Source: Shewanella sp. MTB7 (GTDB lineage Bacteria; Pseudomonadota; Gammaproteobacteria; Enterobacterales; Shewanellaceae). Taken from it: a DNA stretch of 64,000 nucleotides. The stretch covers positions 5,194,501 to 5,258,500 of the forward strand of contig NZ_CP085636.1 of NCBI RefSeq assembly GCF_027571385.1. Direction: 5' to 3'. A model generated the notes under the pieces. It was given only the letters and a program-made list of their open reading frames with translations, searched no databases and was not told where the DNA came from. This document shows positions 27,946 to 36,769 of this stretch, piece by piece. The position numbers were made by a program, and so were the translations under genes. The first letter of the stretch is position 1; each line of letters begins with the position of its first letter.

Positions 27946-29618
27946 TAGTTGCTCTCATTTACATCATGTTGGCCTGCTAAATCGGCGGTAACTAATGCCA
28001 ACTGCAGTACTTCACTGGCTTCATCGATACTCAGGTTTAACTCGCTCAAACTCTGTTGAAGATCTTCCAAAGAATTTGCACCTTCAACGAGTTGACGCAC
28101 CTCATCGGTGAAACCTTCGAGAATAGGCGACATGTCGGCCTGTAGCGTTGCCGACATCAAATCAACGGTATCGACTTCTTGTTGAGATTTAAGCGCCACT
28201 ATCCGCTTAATGGCCATCTTTTTGAGTTTGGCTTGCTGCGCATCAAGTACTAATTCTGTGTCAACGGGCTTGGCCGTAACCTGTTTAGCCAGTACAGTCT
28301 CATTATCCTGAGCTACGGGGATCTGTAATTTGTCCTGGGCCCACTGCTGAGGAATCGCAAAACCGATATCCACCAACTTAGGCAGAGACTCTGCGTACCC
28401 TTTGAGGTCTTCGGCTTCAACCACATTAAACACTAAGCGAGGACTACGATTAGGCGTGCGATAGCTCTTACCATTGAGCATGTACATCGGCAGCACTAAG
28501 TCACAGGTTAAGGTGTTACCTATCTGCTTAAGATCTGAATCTCGCAGCTCCTGGCGTACTTCGTTATGCACATTGCCTAATGCATTGGTTGAGCTTTTAC
28601 CGTCGGCTTGGCTGGTTAATGTACCGCCCAAAATGGCCTTAGAGATGGTTTTTTCCATTAAAGAGATCATGTATTCAAATGGGTCTTTATTGCCCTTAGC
28701 TGCCTCTTTAAAATCAATTTCCATTCCCTTGGGGATGATCCCCCCTGCATTGTGGCCAATGCTCATTACCGCTCGCAGCAGCGTCGCTTTCTCGCTTTTA
28801 TCCGCACCTGTCGGGTATTTACCCAGGCGTAACGGTAAGCCGTAGATCTCCAGAAACTCGGCTAAATCACGTACGCCATAGTTTTTAAACAAAAATGGCC
28901 AAGCAAGTACCCGCCCTAAACCATTACGCCCTAAATAACCTGACTTAGTTTTATGCACATGACTTATCCAGCCAAAGCGCTGCAAAGCTGCGCCATTGAG
29001 CGTGTTATCACGTAGACGCAATTCGTTACGGTCGACAGCCTCGATATCATTCGCATTAGTTTGACCCGTCATAAACCAGCTGGGGTCTTTAAAGTTAAAG
29101 GCTGTGGGTAGCCAAAGCTTACTTTGTTGCTGCCACACTATTTCACTATTTGAAAAGCCTTTTAAGATAGCGTCACTCATATCAAAAATGAGATCGTCTA
29201 AGATCTGCATGTCTTCAAGCTGCTCAGCTAACATTTCAGCATCTTTAGTCTCGGCGGCACTGGCATTACGAGGTGGCATTATCTGCCATTCAACGTCCAA
29301 TAATGCGCGGCGACGCTTTTGTAGCTCAGAGAAAATATGGCCGTCTTTCTCCTCCATATCTTCTGCCAGCTCACACTGTGCTATCAGATCGCCTTGTTCG
29401 GCCTGAACCAATATTCGAGCAAGTTTAGCCGGTGTTAACCCTCTGCTCGGGTGCTGGGCATAATGACTATGCAAGTGACCCAACTTGGCATTATCTGTTT
29501 GTGGCTTGGCTAACGCCTTTGAGCTGTTTTGTTTTATCGTGAAGCGAGTGCCATTCTTATCCGTATGAGTATCGCTTTTAAGCGTGTTATCTGAGGTGTT
29601 ATCTGTATGAGTCGCCAT
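27945..29618 (-). CDS. Portal protein, Mu gp29-like (DUF935)
   Basis: A 557-residue protein forming the DNA entry portal of the head. DUF935 features are clear: LAEDMEEKDGHIFSELQKRR-RALLDVEW near residue 85, then FRDLAEFLEIYGLPLRLGKY-like text (VRDLAEFLEIYGLPLRLG) and GTLTSQADGKSSTNALGNVH. The N-terminal 45 residues are polar and Thr/Asp-rich. It sits between terminase and gpF as in Mu. Confidence 0.93.
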   Translation of the reverse strand: MATHTDNTSDNTLKSDTHTDKNGTRFTIKQNSSKALAKPQTDNAKLGHLHSHYAQHPSRGLTPAKLARILVQAEQGDLIAQCELAEDMEEKDGHIFSELQKRRRALLDVEWQIMPPRNASAAETKDAEMLAEQLEDMQILDDLIFDMSDAILKGFSNSEIVWQQQSKLWLPTAFNFKDPSWFMTGQTNANDIEAVDRNELRLRDNTLNGAALQRFGWISHVHKTKSGYLGRNGLGRVLAWPFLFKNYGVRDLAEFLEIYGLPLRLGKYPTGADKSEKATLLRAVMSIGHNAGGIIPKGMEIDFKEAAKGNKDPFEYMISLMEKTISKAILGGTLTSQADGKSSTNALGNVHNEVRQELRDSDLKQIGNTLTCDLVLPMYMLNGKSYRTPNRSPRLVFNVVEAEDLKGYAESLPKLVDIGFAIPQQWAQDKLQIPVAQDNETVLAKQVTAKPVDTELVLDAQQAKLKKMAIKRIVALKSQQEVDTVDLMSATLQADMSPILEGFTDEVRQLVEGANSLEDLQQSLSELNLSIDEASEVLQLALVTADLAGQHDVNESN

Positions 29619-29620
29619 GG

Positions 29621-31213
29621 TTAATAAGTTCCTCGATCAAAGCTGTAATCGTCATCAGTGTCATCGTCTTCATCAGCACTGCCTTTGCCTGGAATAGCGG
29701 TAAACTCAATGACGCCGCCATCCATCCAACTGGCACGTACAGCCATCGCTAACCCCACCGCAAAGTCACCGTGGCGCTGTTGGCCTGTGGTCGCGCTCTT
29801 ATCAGAGCCTTTATCAATCTTGGGCGTACCATTGGTGACTTTGATTTTTGCCATGTCATCGAGGATGTCTTGATGGCGAGGAATACTGAGATTGAGATCT
29901 TCAAACTCAGCCTTAAGCTTGGGCATCCACTCGCGGTACCAGGCTTCACTTATCATCACTTGCTCGACCATCTCGGTGCCATAACGGAACATCGCCGCTT
30001 CAGCTAAGTAGCCACCATTACCCGTTGCATCGAAAGACATCCCCTGCAGGCGTGGCAAGTTGTCACAGATATAAAACAAAATCTCTCTTTGAGCGTCATA
30101 AGTGAGCTTTGCCAGCTCCACCACGAATGGGGTGCGCTTACTCAAATCAGGCTTGATTGTTAACGGTACAAATACAGACAAGTCACCACGGCGGGCAAAA
30201 TCCTCACCAAAGGAATGATTCCAAAGCGGGTTTAGCTTATCCAGGTGGGGCTTAATCTGTTCACACCACTCTTTAACCTGAATATGTCGATGAGCCTCCG
30301 ACCAGGTCTCAAAGTCTTTAGGCGCATTTAAGGTGATAATCGGAATAGAGTTATCTTTGACCATCGCCTCTTCGATAAGCACTCGTTTGATGTAGGTACC
30401 ACCACCTTGCTTAGGCACGCAGCCATACTCCTCAAGCGCATCTTCTTCACAAGCCGTGGCTCTAAGCAGTCCGGCTTTCCATTCATCCTCTAGCGTCTGA
30501 TCCCATTCAAGCTTACGGATTTGGCAGATACGCTGATATAAACCCTCAGCACAGGCATCGTCGAGAGTAATGCGGTGGACGCTGTAATCTTTTTTACCCG
30601 CTCTGGAATCATTAATCAGCTCATTAAACTGGTTATCGGTGCCGTTATGCGTACTGATAAGGCGCACCTTCGCGCCCCACATCGTCAAGGCCAATGCAGC
30701 CTTGAGCACTTCACCTAAACGGTCGTGAAATGCAGCTTCATCGATGGTGACGTTACCCTGCATACCACGTAGATTGCTGGGGTTAGAACTGAGCGCTTGG
30801 ATTTTAAAACCGGAATCGAAGTAGATAGCAAAAGTGAGAATGTCTTTATCTTCGTTTTCATCACGAAATATTTCTTCCTTGATTTCTCCTGCAGCCTTGT
30901 TGAATGCTTTGGCCCACATGGCTGCAGCATCGATAAATTCGCGCGCCATCTCCTTATTCGAGCCCACATAAAAATGATTGGTGCCACCTGCACTGCGAGC
31001 AGCTGCTGCGGTTAACACACCATCAGCAGCTTCCGCCCAAGTTAGTCCAGTACGACGGGATTTTTCAGCAATCTTCAGTTGTGACTCATCGGCTATCCAA
31101 CGCTTCTGGTAAGCCAGTAACACTTCAGTTGAATCAAACTGTGCCATTTCGGCTTGGATAGCCTGGGCAACTTGTGACACTTTGGGGTGAGTTTCAATCT
31201 GCGCGGATCTCAC
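29621..31213 (-). CDS. Terminase large subunit, Mu gp28-like
   Basis: A 530-residue DNA-packaging motor. The ATPase half has KIAEKSRRTGLTWAEAADGV as Walker A-like segment (about residue 50) and NVTIDEAAFHDRLGEVLKAA as Walker B with catalytic Glu. The C-terminal half has the nuclease-like part (MSFDATGNGGYLAEAAMFRY). Mu-type terminases package by headful from the transposed genome. It overlaps the DUF3486 gene by one base and precedes the portal gene by two. Confidence 0.93.
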   Translation of the reverse strand: MRSAQIETHPKVSQVAQAIQAEMAQFDSTEVLLAYQKRWIADESQLKIAEKSRRTGLTWAEAADGVLTAAAARSAGGTNHFYVGSNKEMAREFIDAAAMWAKAFNKAAGEIKEEIFRDENEDKDILTFAIYFDSGFKIQALSSNPSNLRGMQGNVTIDEAAFHDRLGEVLKAALALTMWGAKVRLISTHNGTDNQFNELINDSRAGKKDYSVHRITLDDACAEGLYQRICQIRKLEWDQTLEDEWKAGLLRATACEEDALEEYGCVPKQGGGTYIKRVLIEEAMVKDNSIPIITLNAPKDFETWSEAHRHIQVKEWCEQIKPHLDKLNPLWNHSFGEDFARRGDLSVFVPLTIKPDLSKRTPFVVELAKLTYDAQREILFYICDNLPRLQGMSFDATGNGGYLAEAAMFRYGTEMVEQVMISEAWYREWMPKLKAEFEDLNLSIPRHQDILDDMAKIKVTNGTPKIDKGSDKSATTGQQRHGDFAVGLAMAVRASWMDGGVIEFTAIPGKGSADEDDDTDDDYSFDRGTY

Positions 31214-31779
31214 TAAGCTATTCCCAAGATTTCTTTCTTGAGTAGGCTAATGGCATCCTTAGTTAATCCAGCTGATTTGGCAACCTTTTCGGCAGTGTTC
31301 GCCGCTTCTTCGGCAAAGGCCTTACGGATTTCTTTTTCACGCTTATGGCTGGCCATAGCAGCAGATTCGAGACGCTGCACCGCGAGCATGGCATCTTTTA
31401 TCATGCCGACATCTGCCGTTTCACCGTCTTCGTTTAATAGGGCTTTAAATAGCTGTGAACGGGCCATTTCTAAAATGAGTTTGGTTACTTCCCCCGTAGG
31501 TTTATCGCCAAGTTCGGCTGTCCATACTTTGGTGATTTCACGCATTTCACGCAGACTTTTACCCACGTTTTCCATCTTGCTGGCATAACGGTTTAACCCG
31601 GTGCGTGAGAGCTGTTGCTCTTCGGGCAGACCTGCAGCTTCTATCAGTGCATTAACTTCGTTAAGCAACTCCATTTGAGTGATAGACCCATCACGTAAAC
31701 CACTGTCGAGGGTTTTGCGAATAGCATCGGGCAACAAATCGACTTTAGAGCGACGGCCACGAGTTGGAGAGTCAGTCAT
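31213..31779 (-). CDS. Terminase small subunit-like, Mu gp27 (DUF3486)
   Basis: A 188-residue helical protein. The start is taken at ATG 31779 (MTDSPTRGRRSKVDLLPDAI), overlapping the upstream gene by 8 bases; an earlier ATG at 31797 would add MLRTKL. DUF3486 features are the basic N-terminus followed by LDSGLRDGSITQMELLNEVN and the long C-terminal coiled coil. This family is the probable small terminase of Mu-like phages, choosing the pac site. It is directly before the large subunit. Confidence 0.87.
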   Translation of the reverse strand: MTDSPTRGRRSKVDLLPDAIRKTLDSGLRDGSITQMELLNEVNALIEAAGLPEEQQLSRTGLNRYASKMENVGKSLREMREITKVWTAELGDKPTGEVTKLILEMARSQLFKALLNEDGETADVGMIKDAMLAVQRLESAAMASHKREKEIRKAFAEEAANTAEKVAKSAGLTKDAISLLKKEILGIA

Positions 31780-32038
31780 TAGCTTTGTTCTCAACATCTA
31801 AGCGCTCAAACTCTGAAAGCCAATACTTTCGGACTTCCTTTATCTGCTTTTGTAGTTCTGATTGAGCTGCATAGACCTTAGGTACGGCATTAAGGAGTGT
31901 TATTTCTAACTCAGGTAAATGAGGGGCCAGAGCGACGCTCTTAGCTAATACATTTTTTTTCAAATCTTCAATAACAAACAAATCAGCAATTAAACGTATG
32001 CCATCACGTTCGCCTTTATTTAGCTTTGCTCTAGCCAT
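31772..32038 (-). CDS. Small unknown phage protein, 88 residues
   Basis: It lies between the gp26-like and gp27-like genes and overlaps both (one base and 8 bases), so it is part of the operon. Sequence: MARAKLNKGERDGIRLIADL at the start and a helical, charged C-terminal half. I recognise no named family. Similar small proteins occur at this position in Mu-like prophages. It may assist terminase assembly, which is inference from position. Confidence 0.7.
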   Translation of the reverse strand: MARAKLNKGERDGIRLIADLFVIEDLKKNVLAKSVALAPHLPELEITLLNAVPKVYAAQSELQKQIKEVRKYWLSEFERLDVENKAND

Positions 32039-32337
32039 TACGACTCTCCTGCTCGTGGGCGCTTTATGCCAGGCACAACTGCACGGCCAACAGAAACATC
32101 CTCGCCCCTAGCAGTCAGTACAGCCTTTTGAGTTCCGCCGACTTTAGCTAGGTTAAGCATGCCTTGTTCGGCCAACCAGGCCAGCTGAGTTAGCAAGCCG
32201 TCTCGGCTAATATCGAGGCCATAGGCATTGAGTCCATCTTGTAAGATGGACTCATTTAAATCGAAGCCAGGAACCTCACCCAGTAGACGTAAAATAACCA
32301 GTCGTTGATGTTCTGACATGATCTCTTTTAGTGCCAT
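32038..32337 (-). CDS. Mu gp26-like winged-helix protein (VpaChn25_0724 type)
   Basis: A 99-residue protein: MSEHQRLVILRLLGEVPGFD, DLNESILQDGLNAYGLDISR, then LLTQLAWLAEQGMLNLAKVG. This has the pattern of a winged-helix fold and matches the VpaChn25_0724/ArsR-like phage protein family in Mu-type genomes. The function is not established. The overlap with flanking genes (one base on each side) shows it is translated in the late operon. Confidence 0.82.
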   Translation of the reverse strand: MALKEIMSEHQRLVILRLLGEVPGFDLNESILQDGLNAYGLDISRDGLLTQLAWLAEQGMLNLAKVGGTQKAVLTARGEDVSVGRAVVPGIKRPRAGES

Positions 32338-32666
32338 TAGTCGTTCCTTAATTCGTTTTCCAGTAGAAGATCCGTTTTACGCTCAAGGCGACTAATGCCT
32401 TCTTGGGTGGCATTAATGGTTTCACTGAGACCGCTTAAGGTTTTATCCAAGCGGTGTACCTCTTCTTTCGTCGGCAAATGCCCAATATTGGCTTTTACCT
32501 GAGTGATTTGCAGATCCATGTGCGTGAACTTAACGGTTAGCGATTCATGATCTTTTCGAAGCGTAAAACGTTGGTTAAACCAAGCTAATAGGCCAACAAC
32601 ACCTAAGTAGGCTAAGGCTGATAACCATTTAAAATTGTTATTGATAAACTCAAGAAATTCGTTCAT
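32337..32666 (-). CDS. Mu gp25-like membrane protein (DUF2730)
   Basis: A 109-residue protein with one N-terminal membrane segment (WLSALAYLGVVGLLAWFNQR) and a long coiled coil (LDKTLSGLSETINATQEGIS). This is the DUF2730 family of Mu-like phages, located between the lysis and terminase genes. The topology resembles an i-spanin, but the family role is unknown. It overlaps the holin gene by four bases (ATGA). Confidence 0.82.
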   Translation of the reverse strand: MNEFLEFINNNFKWLSALAYLGVVGLLAWFNQRFTLRKDHESLTVKFTHMDLQITQVKANIGHLPTKEEVHRLDKTLSGLSETINATQEGISRLERKTDLLLENELRND

Positions 32667-33208
32667 TTCATGCCATTTGTTAGCAACTGATTTTTCTCTT
32701 GACTAGATTTGGATGAGCCAAACCAAAAATTAAGGATTTGTGGGATCGCAGCGGTCAATACGCCAATCACAGTCCCTAACATGCCAAAAAGTAACGGATT
32801 AATTTCAATGCCTTCTTGCCAATTAACAGCGTAATAGGCCAGTAGCCCAGTAATGGTGAAGTAGCCAAGTACAAATAGGGCTGATAGCAGGACTTGTGGC
32901 CAGCTGTTTTGCTTGAACAATTCACGGGCATTGGCCCTATCTTGGTACTCCAAATCTTGCTCTTTAATGTTGAGTTCTTTGAGCTGTACTTTGAGACCAG
33001 CATCTATATTACGCAGAGCAATGAGCTGTTCTGGAGTCGCGTTCTTGATCTGTTTAGCCAACGCCTCCGGCTCCGTTTCATCGCTACCCAGTGCCAGCTG
33101 AATGGCTGATATTCCTAACGCTGCAAATGGGCCGCCGATGATCTTGCCTGCCAGTGGCGCAATGGCCGATATGGTTTTACCTAAATCAAAGTCGTCAAAC
33201 CAGCTCAT
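32663..33208 (-). CDS. Putative holin of the 3-TM phage type
   Basis: A 181-residue membrane protein. There is an N-terminal hydrophobic region (SAIAPLAGKIIGGPFAALGI), a central helix with LIALRNIDAGLKVQLKELNI, then two strong membrane segments (VLLSALFVLGYFTITGLLAY and NPLLFGMLGTVIGVLTAAIP). This layout is that of 3-TM holins in Mu-like and Vibrio phages. It would open the inner membrane for the lysozyme. It sits two genes downstream of the lysozyme, in the lysis cassette. Confidence 0.75.
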   Translation of the reverse strand: MSWFDDFDLGKTISAIAPLAGKIIGGPFAALGISAIQLALGSDETEPEALAKQIKNATPEQLIALRNIDAGLKVQLKELNIKEQDLEYQDRANARELFKQNSWPQVLLSALFVLGYFTITGLLAYYAVNWQEGIEINPLLFGMLGTVIGVLTAAIPQILNFWFGSSKSSQEKNQLLTNGMK

Positions 33209-33210
33209 GA

Positions 33211-33483
33211 TTAGCTCCTTAACATTTGGTGAATTTCACAGAGTGATTGCTTAGCAATACCAGGCACTGAGGGAGAGTGTTTTGCTCGTTGTTTTAGCCG
33301 CTCAGCCTGAATATCGACTAAATTCACGCTGTTCCAGCCCTGAATAAATTGGCTCTGCCAAGTAGCATCATGGCTATACAGAGGGCATGGCAAAGCCCTG
33401 ACACAGTCATCCGCGCGTTCAGTTTCTGCTTTTAAACGCTGCTCGCGTCCTGATTGAAAGCGTTCACGTTGACGGCGGTTCAT
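33211..33483 (-). CDS. Small lysis-cassette protein with an Rmf/CrpP-like pattern
   Basis: A 90-residue basic protein. ATG 33483 is chosen because it overlaps the TGA of the lysozyme gene (ATGA); an upstream extension to 33525 would run inside lysozyme. The sequence shows MNRRQRERFQSGREQRLKAE, then CPLYSHDATWQSQFIQGWNS. The C-P...W..(F/W)..GW pattern resembles ribosome modulation factor and the phage CrpP family. That is a short motif match, so it is tentative. Otherwise the function is unknown; a spanin is unlikely since no membrane segment or lipobox is present. Confidence 0.6.
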   Translation of the reverse strand: MNRRQRERFQSGREQRLKAETERADDCVRALPCPLYSHDATWQSQFIQGWNSVNLVDIQAERLKQRAKHSPSVPGIAKQSLCEIHQMLRS

Positions 33484-34091
33484 GCAGACGCTCGTATTGA
33501 AGACCTTGATTGCCATCCTTGCCAACCATAACGGTTAGCAGCTTGATAGGTAGCGAACTGGAGCTTAGTGAGTCGGTGCATCCAACCTAAAAGAAATGTT
33601 GCCTGGCTGGGGTCATTCATCACTATTCGGGCATATTTACGCCCACGTCGAGCCAGATAAAGAGTTAATAAGTCATTGTGATTTTGTCGGTCGATTGCCG
33701 CTAAGGTGTTGGGGCCAATGATGCCATCAGGTTTGGCTTTAATGGCACGTTGAATCATCTCAATAGCCATGCGTGGCCCGTGATTTACCGCAGCATCAAA
33801 CACTGCGATGGCCAGTACATTCGGTAACTCATCACAGCGACACACACGCCAATAATCACGGTGATAGATACGTTTAGCTTTTTCTAAGGTAAGTGTATTG
33901 AAATCAAGGTTAGGATAAGCGCGGCGACTGAGGCCATATAACGTCTCACCACCTCGATCGGCAACATGATTAGAGTAACCCCCTTCAGCGGAAAGTATCC
34001 AATGAAAGCCAAGTTGGTAGGTCTGGCTAAGAAGCGCGAGTGTTGATACTGATTGGTTCGATGATAGCGCTTGATGATTTGATTTTTTCAT
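33480..34091 (-). CDS. Endolysin, GH108-type N-acetylmuramidase
   Basis: A 203-residue lysozyme of the glycosyl hydrolase 108 family with a C-terminal peptidoglycan-binding part. The catalytic Glu is in ILSAEGGYSNHVADRGGETL; the downstream LYGLSRRAYPNLD and YHRDYWRVCRCDELP fit the family. The C-terminal AIKAKPDGIIGPNTLAAIDR matches PG_binding_3. It hydrolyses the peptidoglycan backbone at lysis. No signal peptide is present, so it needs the holin. It is the first gene of the late lysis operon, preceded by the late promoter repeat at 34120-34144. Confidence 0.9.
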   Translation of the reverse strand: MKKSNHQALSSNQSVSTLALLSQTYQLGFHWILSAEGGYSNHVADRGGETLYGLSRRAYPNLDFNTLTLEKAKRIYHRDYWRVCRCDELPNVLAIAVFDAAVNHGPRMAIEMIQRAIKAKPDGIIGPNTLAAIDRQNHNDLLTLYLARRGRKYARIVMNDPSQATFLLGWMHRLTKLQFATYQAANRYGWQGWQSRSSIRASA

Positions 34092-34119
34092 ACTGCCAGA
34101 GTGACAGTATGAGCTGAAA

Positions 34120-34144
34120 AGCTGTATTAACCTGAGTTAGTAAA
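34120..34144 (-). promoter_or_regulatory. Late promoter element, Plys-like
   Basis: The 25 bases are identical to 25541-25565, and lie 28 bp before the lysozyme start codon. Identity over 25 bp at equal distance from two late operons points to an activator-dependent late promoter recognised by Mor. The 3' end of the cargo operon (34147) lies 3 bp away, so the cargo was inserted directly next to it. Confidence 0.65.
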
Positions 34145-34146
34145 AC

Positions 34147-35622
34147 TTATAATCCTAACCATTGAAAAACTATAGTACTTTGGAAAGCCGCCATCGCTAG
34201 CGCAACATGTATAAGACCAACAAAAAGAACAGTATGATCAAAGTGAGCTTGAGGTGACTTCATGTTCTCTCTAATTAATTGGGTTATTTCAGTTTCAGGT
34301 ACATGGCTTCTTAATTTAATTGACCAAGCATTTAGAAGTTTCTTACTTTGAGACAGTGCTGCCGCAGCGTGGAGGTATCTAGCGATGAAGCTCAGTATTA
34401 AATAAATACTAATGGTTGTAAAAAAAACTTCTGCCCCATGGCTTTGAAGTAAATCTCCCAATATTGCGCCTTTCGCAAATGAACCAACAGTAAAAATAAA
34501 TGCTATAGATAACAAATCCTTGACTAACCCAGAACTCAAATCGGTAGATTTTTCGGCATACTTTGATGAAAACTGTTCGATATCTTCGTAAACTTCCTTT
34601 AACTCTTTTCTATACTCATTATTTCTTTCTGCTATGACAAATGAATACTTAGATTTAGCTTGTTCTAAGGCTGTATTCACATGCTCGATACCGTACTTAA
34701 GCAAGCTTCCACCAGCAGGAATATCGAGTGATAACCTATCTGATAGTAATTGCAATCGAGTTTCCGATTCATTGCCGTTATAGCACCACATAACAGCTTC
34801 TTTTAATTTTATAAGTTGATTTGTTGAAATATCATTAACCATAGAACGAAGTGAAACATTTAGGTGTTTGACACCATGCAATACTATTTTATCTTCAGAA
34901 AAAAAGTGCTGAGCTATACATGCAAAGAGAACTTTTGCATAAGCTAACCTAAAAGGCTTTGCGTATTCCCCCCCCCAGAACCCCCAGCTTAAATCGAAAC
35001 TAGACGGACATATTCGAACACTATCATCAGCAATAATGTAAATACTTTTCTTTAATTTAGTTTCACTAGGGAAAGCACTATCAGTCAAACCAAACTCTTC
35101 TGGTAAATCTTCTCCAGCAGCAATTATTGCTAAGTTTCGCCCTCCAAATTCTTGCTCTTTTTTTAGTCCATAAACATGAATAATGACAGGTTTATTTTGG
35201 TTAATAGACCCAGTAGTAAATGGAGCCTTTAACCCTAAAGATGTTCTTGTATGATTTACAAAAGATAGAACTGAACAAAATAAAATTCTATGTTGATGGG
35301 AGTCTTGAACATTAAATAATTTAGCAATGAACCCCTCTTTATCGAAAGTAAGAGTCCAATCTGCCGTATCGCTTTGATTTTGAGTAGAGGAAAAGCTTTT
35401 AAGGAATTCATCTACATCCAAATGTTCAGTATCGACTTCTAAATTCAGACATTCTGTAAATTCATGAGATTTGGCTAATGTACATAATTCAAACAGAGTT
35501 GAGCGAACAACTTCATTCCAGTTACCAGCTAAAGCGTAGGCAGCCAGAGTTTCATTATTGGTGCCGGTAGCTTGTTTGATCAATAGCTCAATGCTATTGC
35601 ATACACTATTTATCAATGACAT
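34147..35622 (-). CDS. Unknown 491-residue protein with C-terminal membrane segments (cargo)
   Basis: I do not recognise a named family. The N-terminal 340 residues are soluble and mixed alpha/beta (NQNKPVIIHVYGLKKEQEFG, FGLTDSAFPSETKLKKSIYI). A coiled coil follows (AERNNEYRKELKEVYEDIEQ), and three hydrophobic segments close the protein (LLSIAFIFTVGSFAKGAILG, FFTTISIYLILSFIARYLHA, LFVGLIHVALAMAAFQSTIV). It overlaps the NA37-like gene by 17 bp. The pair lies between repressor and lysis genes, a usual site for superinfection-exclusion or defence genes. A sensor or effector pairing is inference. Confidence 0.75.
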   Translation of the reverse strand: MSLINSVCNSIELLIKQATGTNNETLAAYALAGNWNEVVRSTLFELCTLAKSHEFTECLNLEVDTEHLDVDEFLKSFSSTQNQSDTADWTLTFDKEGFIAKLFNVQDSHQHRILFCSVLSFVNHTRTSLGLKAPFTTGSINQNKPVIIHVYGLKKEQEFGGRNLAIIAAGEDLPEEFGLTDSAFPSETKLKKSIYIIADDSVRICPSSFDLSWGFWGGEYAKPFRLAYAKVLFACIAQHFFSEDKIVLHGVKHLNVSLRSMVNDISTNQLIKLKEAVMWCYNGNESETRLQLLSDRLSLDIPAGGSLLKYGIEHVNTALEQAKSKYSFVIAERNNEYRKELKEVYEDIEQFSSKYAEKSTDLSSGLVKDLLSIAFIFTVGSFAKGAILGDLLQSHGAEVFFTTISIYLILSFIARYLHAAAALSQSKKLLNAWSIKLRSHVPETEITQLIRENMKSPQAHFDHTVLFVGLIHVALAMAAFQSTIVFQWLGL

Positions 35623-36679
35623 TATAACTTTGTGAAATCACTTTATGTTCAATAGTCCCATCTGCTAATGTTGTAATAGTCACACCAGCATCTTCTGGTT
35701 TACCAGGCCACTCAATAATAACTTGCTTGTTGGTTTTAATTTTAGTCACTTCATCCTTTGCCACAATAGAATTTTTTCTCGCAACAAACTGCACACCATT
35801 AAACTGATGCTTATCCATAAAGGTATCGAAACTAGCGATGTTATCAACTTGCTTATGTGCATCAGGATCTAAACATACAAGATCTCGAATGTCATCCATA
35901 CTTATCGAGCTGCCATCATTGGCTTTAATATAGTCAACAGCTTTGGCTTTTTTTAGATACGCTACAGGATCTCCATTGGCTTTAGCCCATTGATAAACCT
36001 TGGTTGGGACCATTCGACTGTAGCTAGAATCAACTCTCTGAAGTTGAACACCAAGAAAGTCTTTAAAATATTTGGTAATTGCTATTTCAGTATCAAGTGT
36101 ACTTGCCGTTTTTCCTCGCTCAACAGCTAATACATCCCAATCAAAAGTGCTACTGACATCGATCAAAGCTCTTTTTTGAATAGCTTTCTTATCTTCAGAT
36201 AGAGTATCTGCAATTTCAGTAAAGCTAACATGGCCTTTGTTATTAGGATCTCGCTTTTGAGCAAGTACTTTGGTGTAATCCACTTTTAGAAGAGCTATAA
36301 AATATTTCTTTACATTACCAACAATCATACTTGCATATGCAACAATTACGATACCATCTGACATGGGCCCTTGATGAATTTTCTTGAAGTCAGAAACAAT
36401 CAATTTTGAAATACCTACAAATTTGTTATCCGGATCTGCAATGATTTCCTGACAATGCTTTACCAGCGTATTGTTTGCTTTATCAGAGAATTGATAGCGA
36501 GTTCCTTTAGCGGTTTCAAGTAACATGTCTTTAAAGAAATGTTCTTGTGTTCCAGTAAGTTGAACTGATTCTAGGTAATCGGGTTTTGGGGATTGGGTTT
36601 CAATAATATGATAAATGAAATGGTGAATTTCAAGAGAATCTCTCACACCTTGATTTAAAATACTTTCTCTTTCGCTCAT
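35606..36679 (-). CDS. NA37/NdpA-like nucleoid-associated protein (cargo)
   Basis: A 357-residue protein. ATG 36679 is chosen since AAGGA lies 8 bases upstream; an extension to 36769 is open but unsupported. The N-terminal SLEIHHFIYHIIETQSPKPD and the block SDGIVIVAYASMIVGNVKKY-FIALLKVDY match the NA37 (PF04245, YejK/NdpA) family, which binds nucleoids. A host copy normally stands alone with chromosomal genes. Here the gene is in a prophage and is translationally coupled to a large membrane protein. It is AT-rich relative to late genes, suggesting separate acquisition. Confidence 0.78.
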   Translation of the reverse strand: MSERESILNQGVRDSLEIHHFIYHIIETQSPKPDYLESVQLTGTQEHFFKDMLLETAKGTRYQFSDKANNTLVKHCQEIIADPDNKFVGISKLIVSDFKKIHQGPMSDGIVIVAYASMIVGNVKKYFIALLKVDYTKVLAQKRDPNNKGHVSFTEIADTLSEDKKAIQKRALIDVSSTFDWDVLAVERGKTASTLDTEIAITKYFKDFLGVQLQRVDSSYSRMVPTKVYQWAKANGDPVAYLKKAKAVDYIKANDGSSISMDDIRDLVCLDPDAHKQVDNIASFDTFMDKHQFNGVQFVARKNSIVAKDEVTKIKTNKQVIIEWPGKPEDAGVTITTLADGTIEHKVISQSYNVIDK

Positions 36680-36769
36680 CTTATATTCCTTCATTGATGA
36701 TAACAGCAAAGAAGTGTTTGTTTGGCTTCCTTGCCTCATCTGATTGTGTGGTGTTTCTTTCTCTATCAA

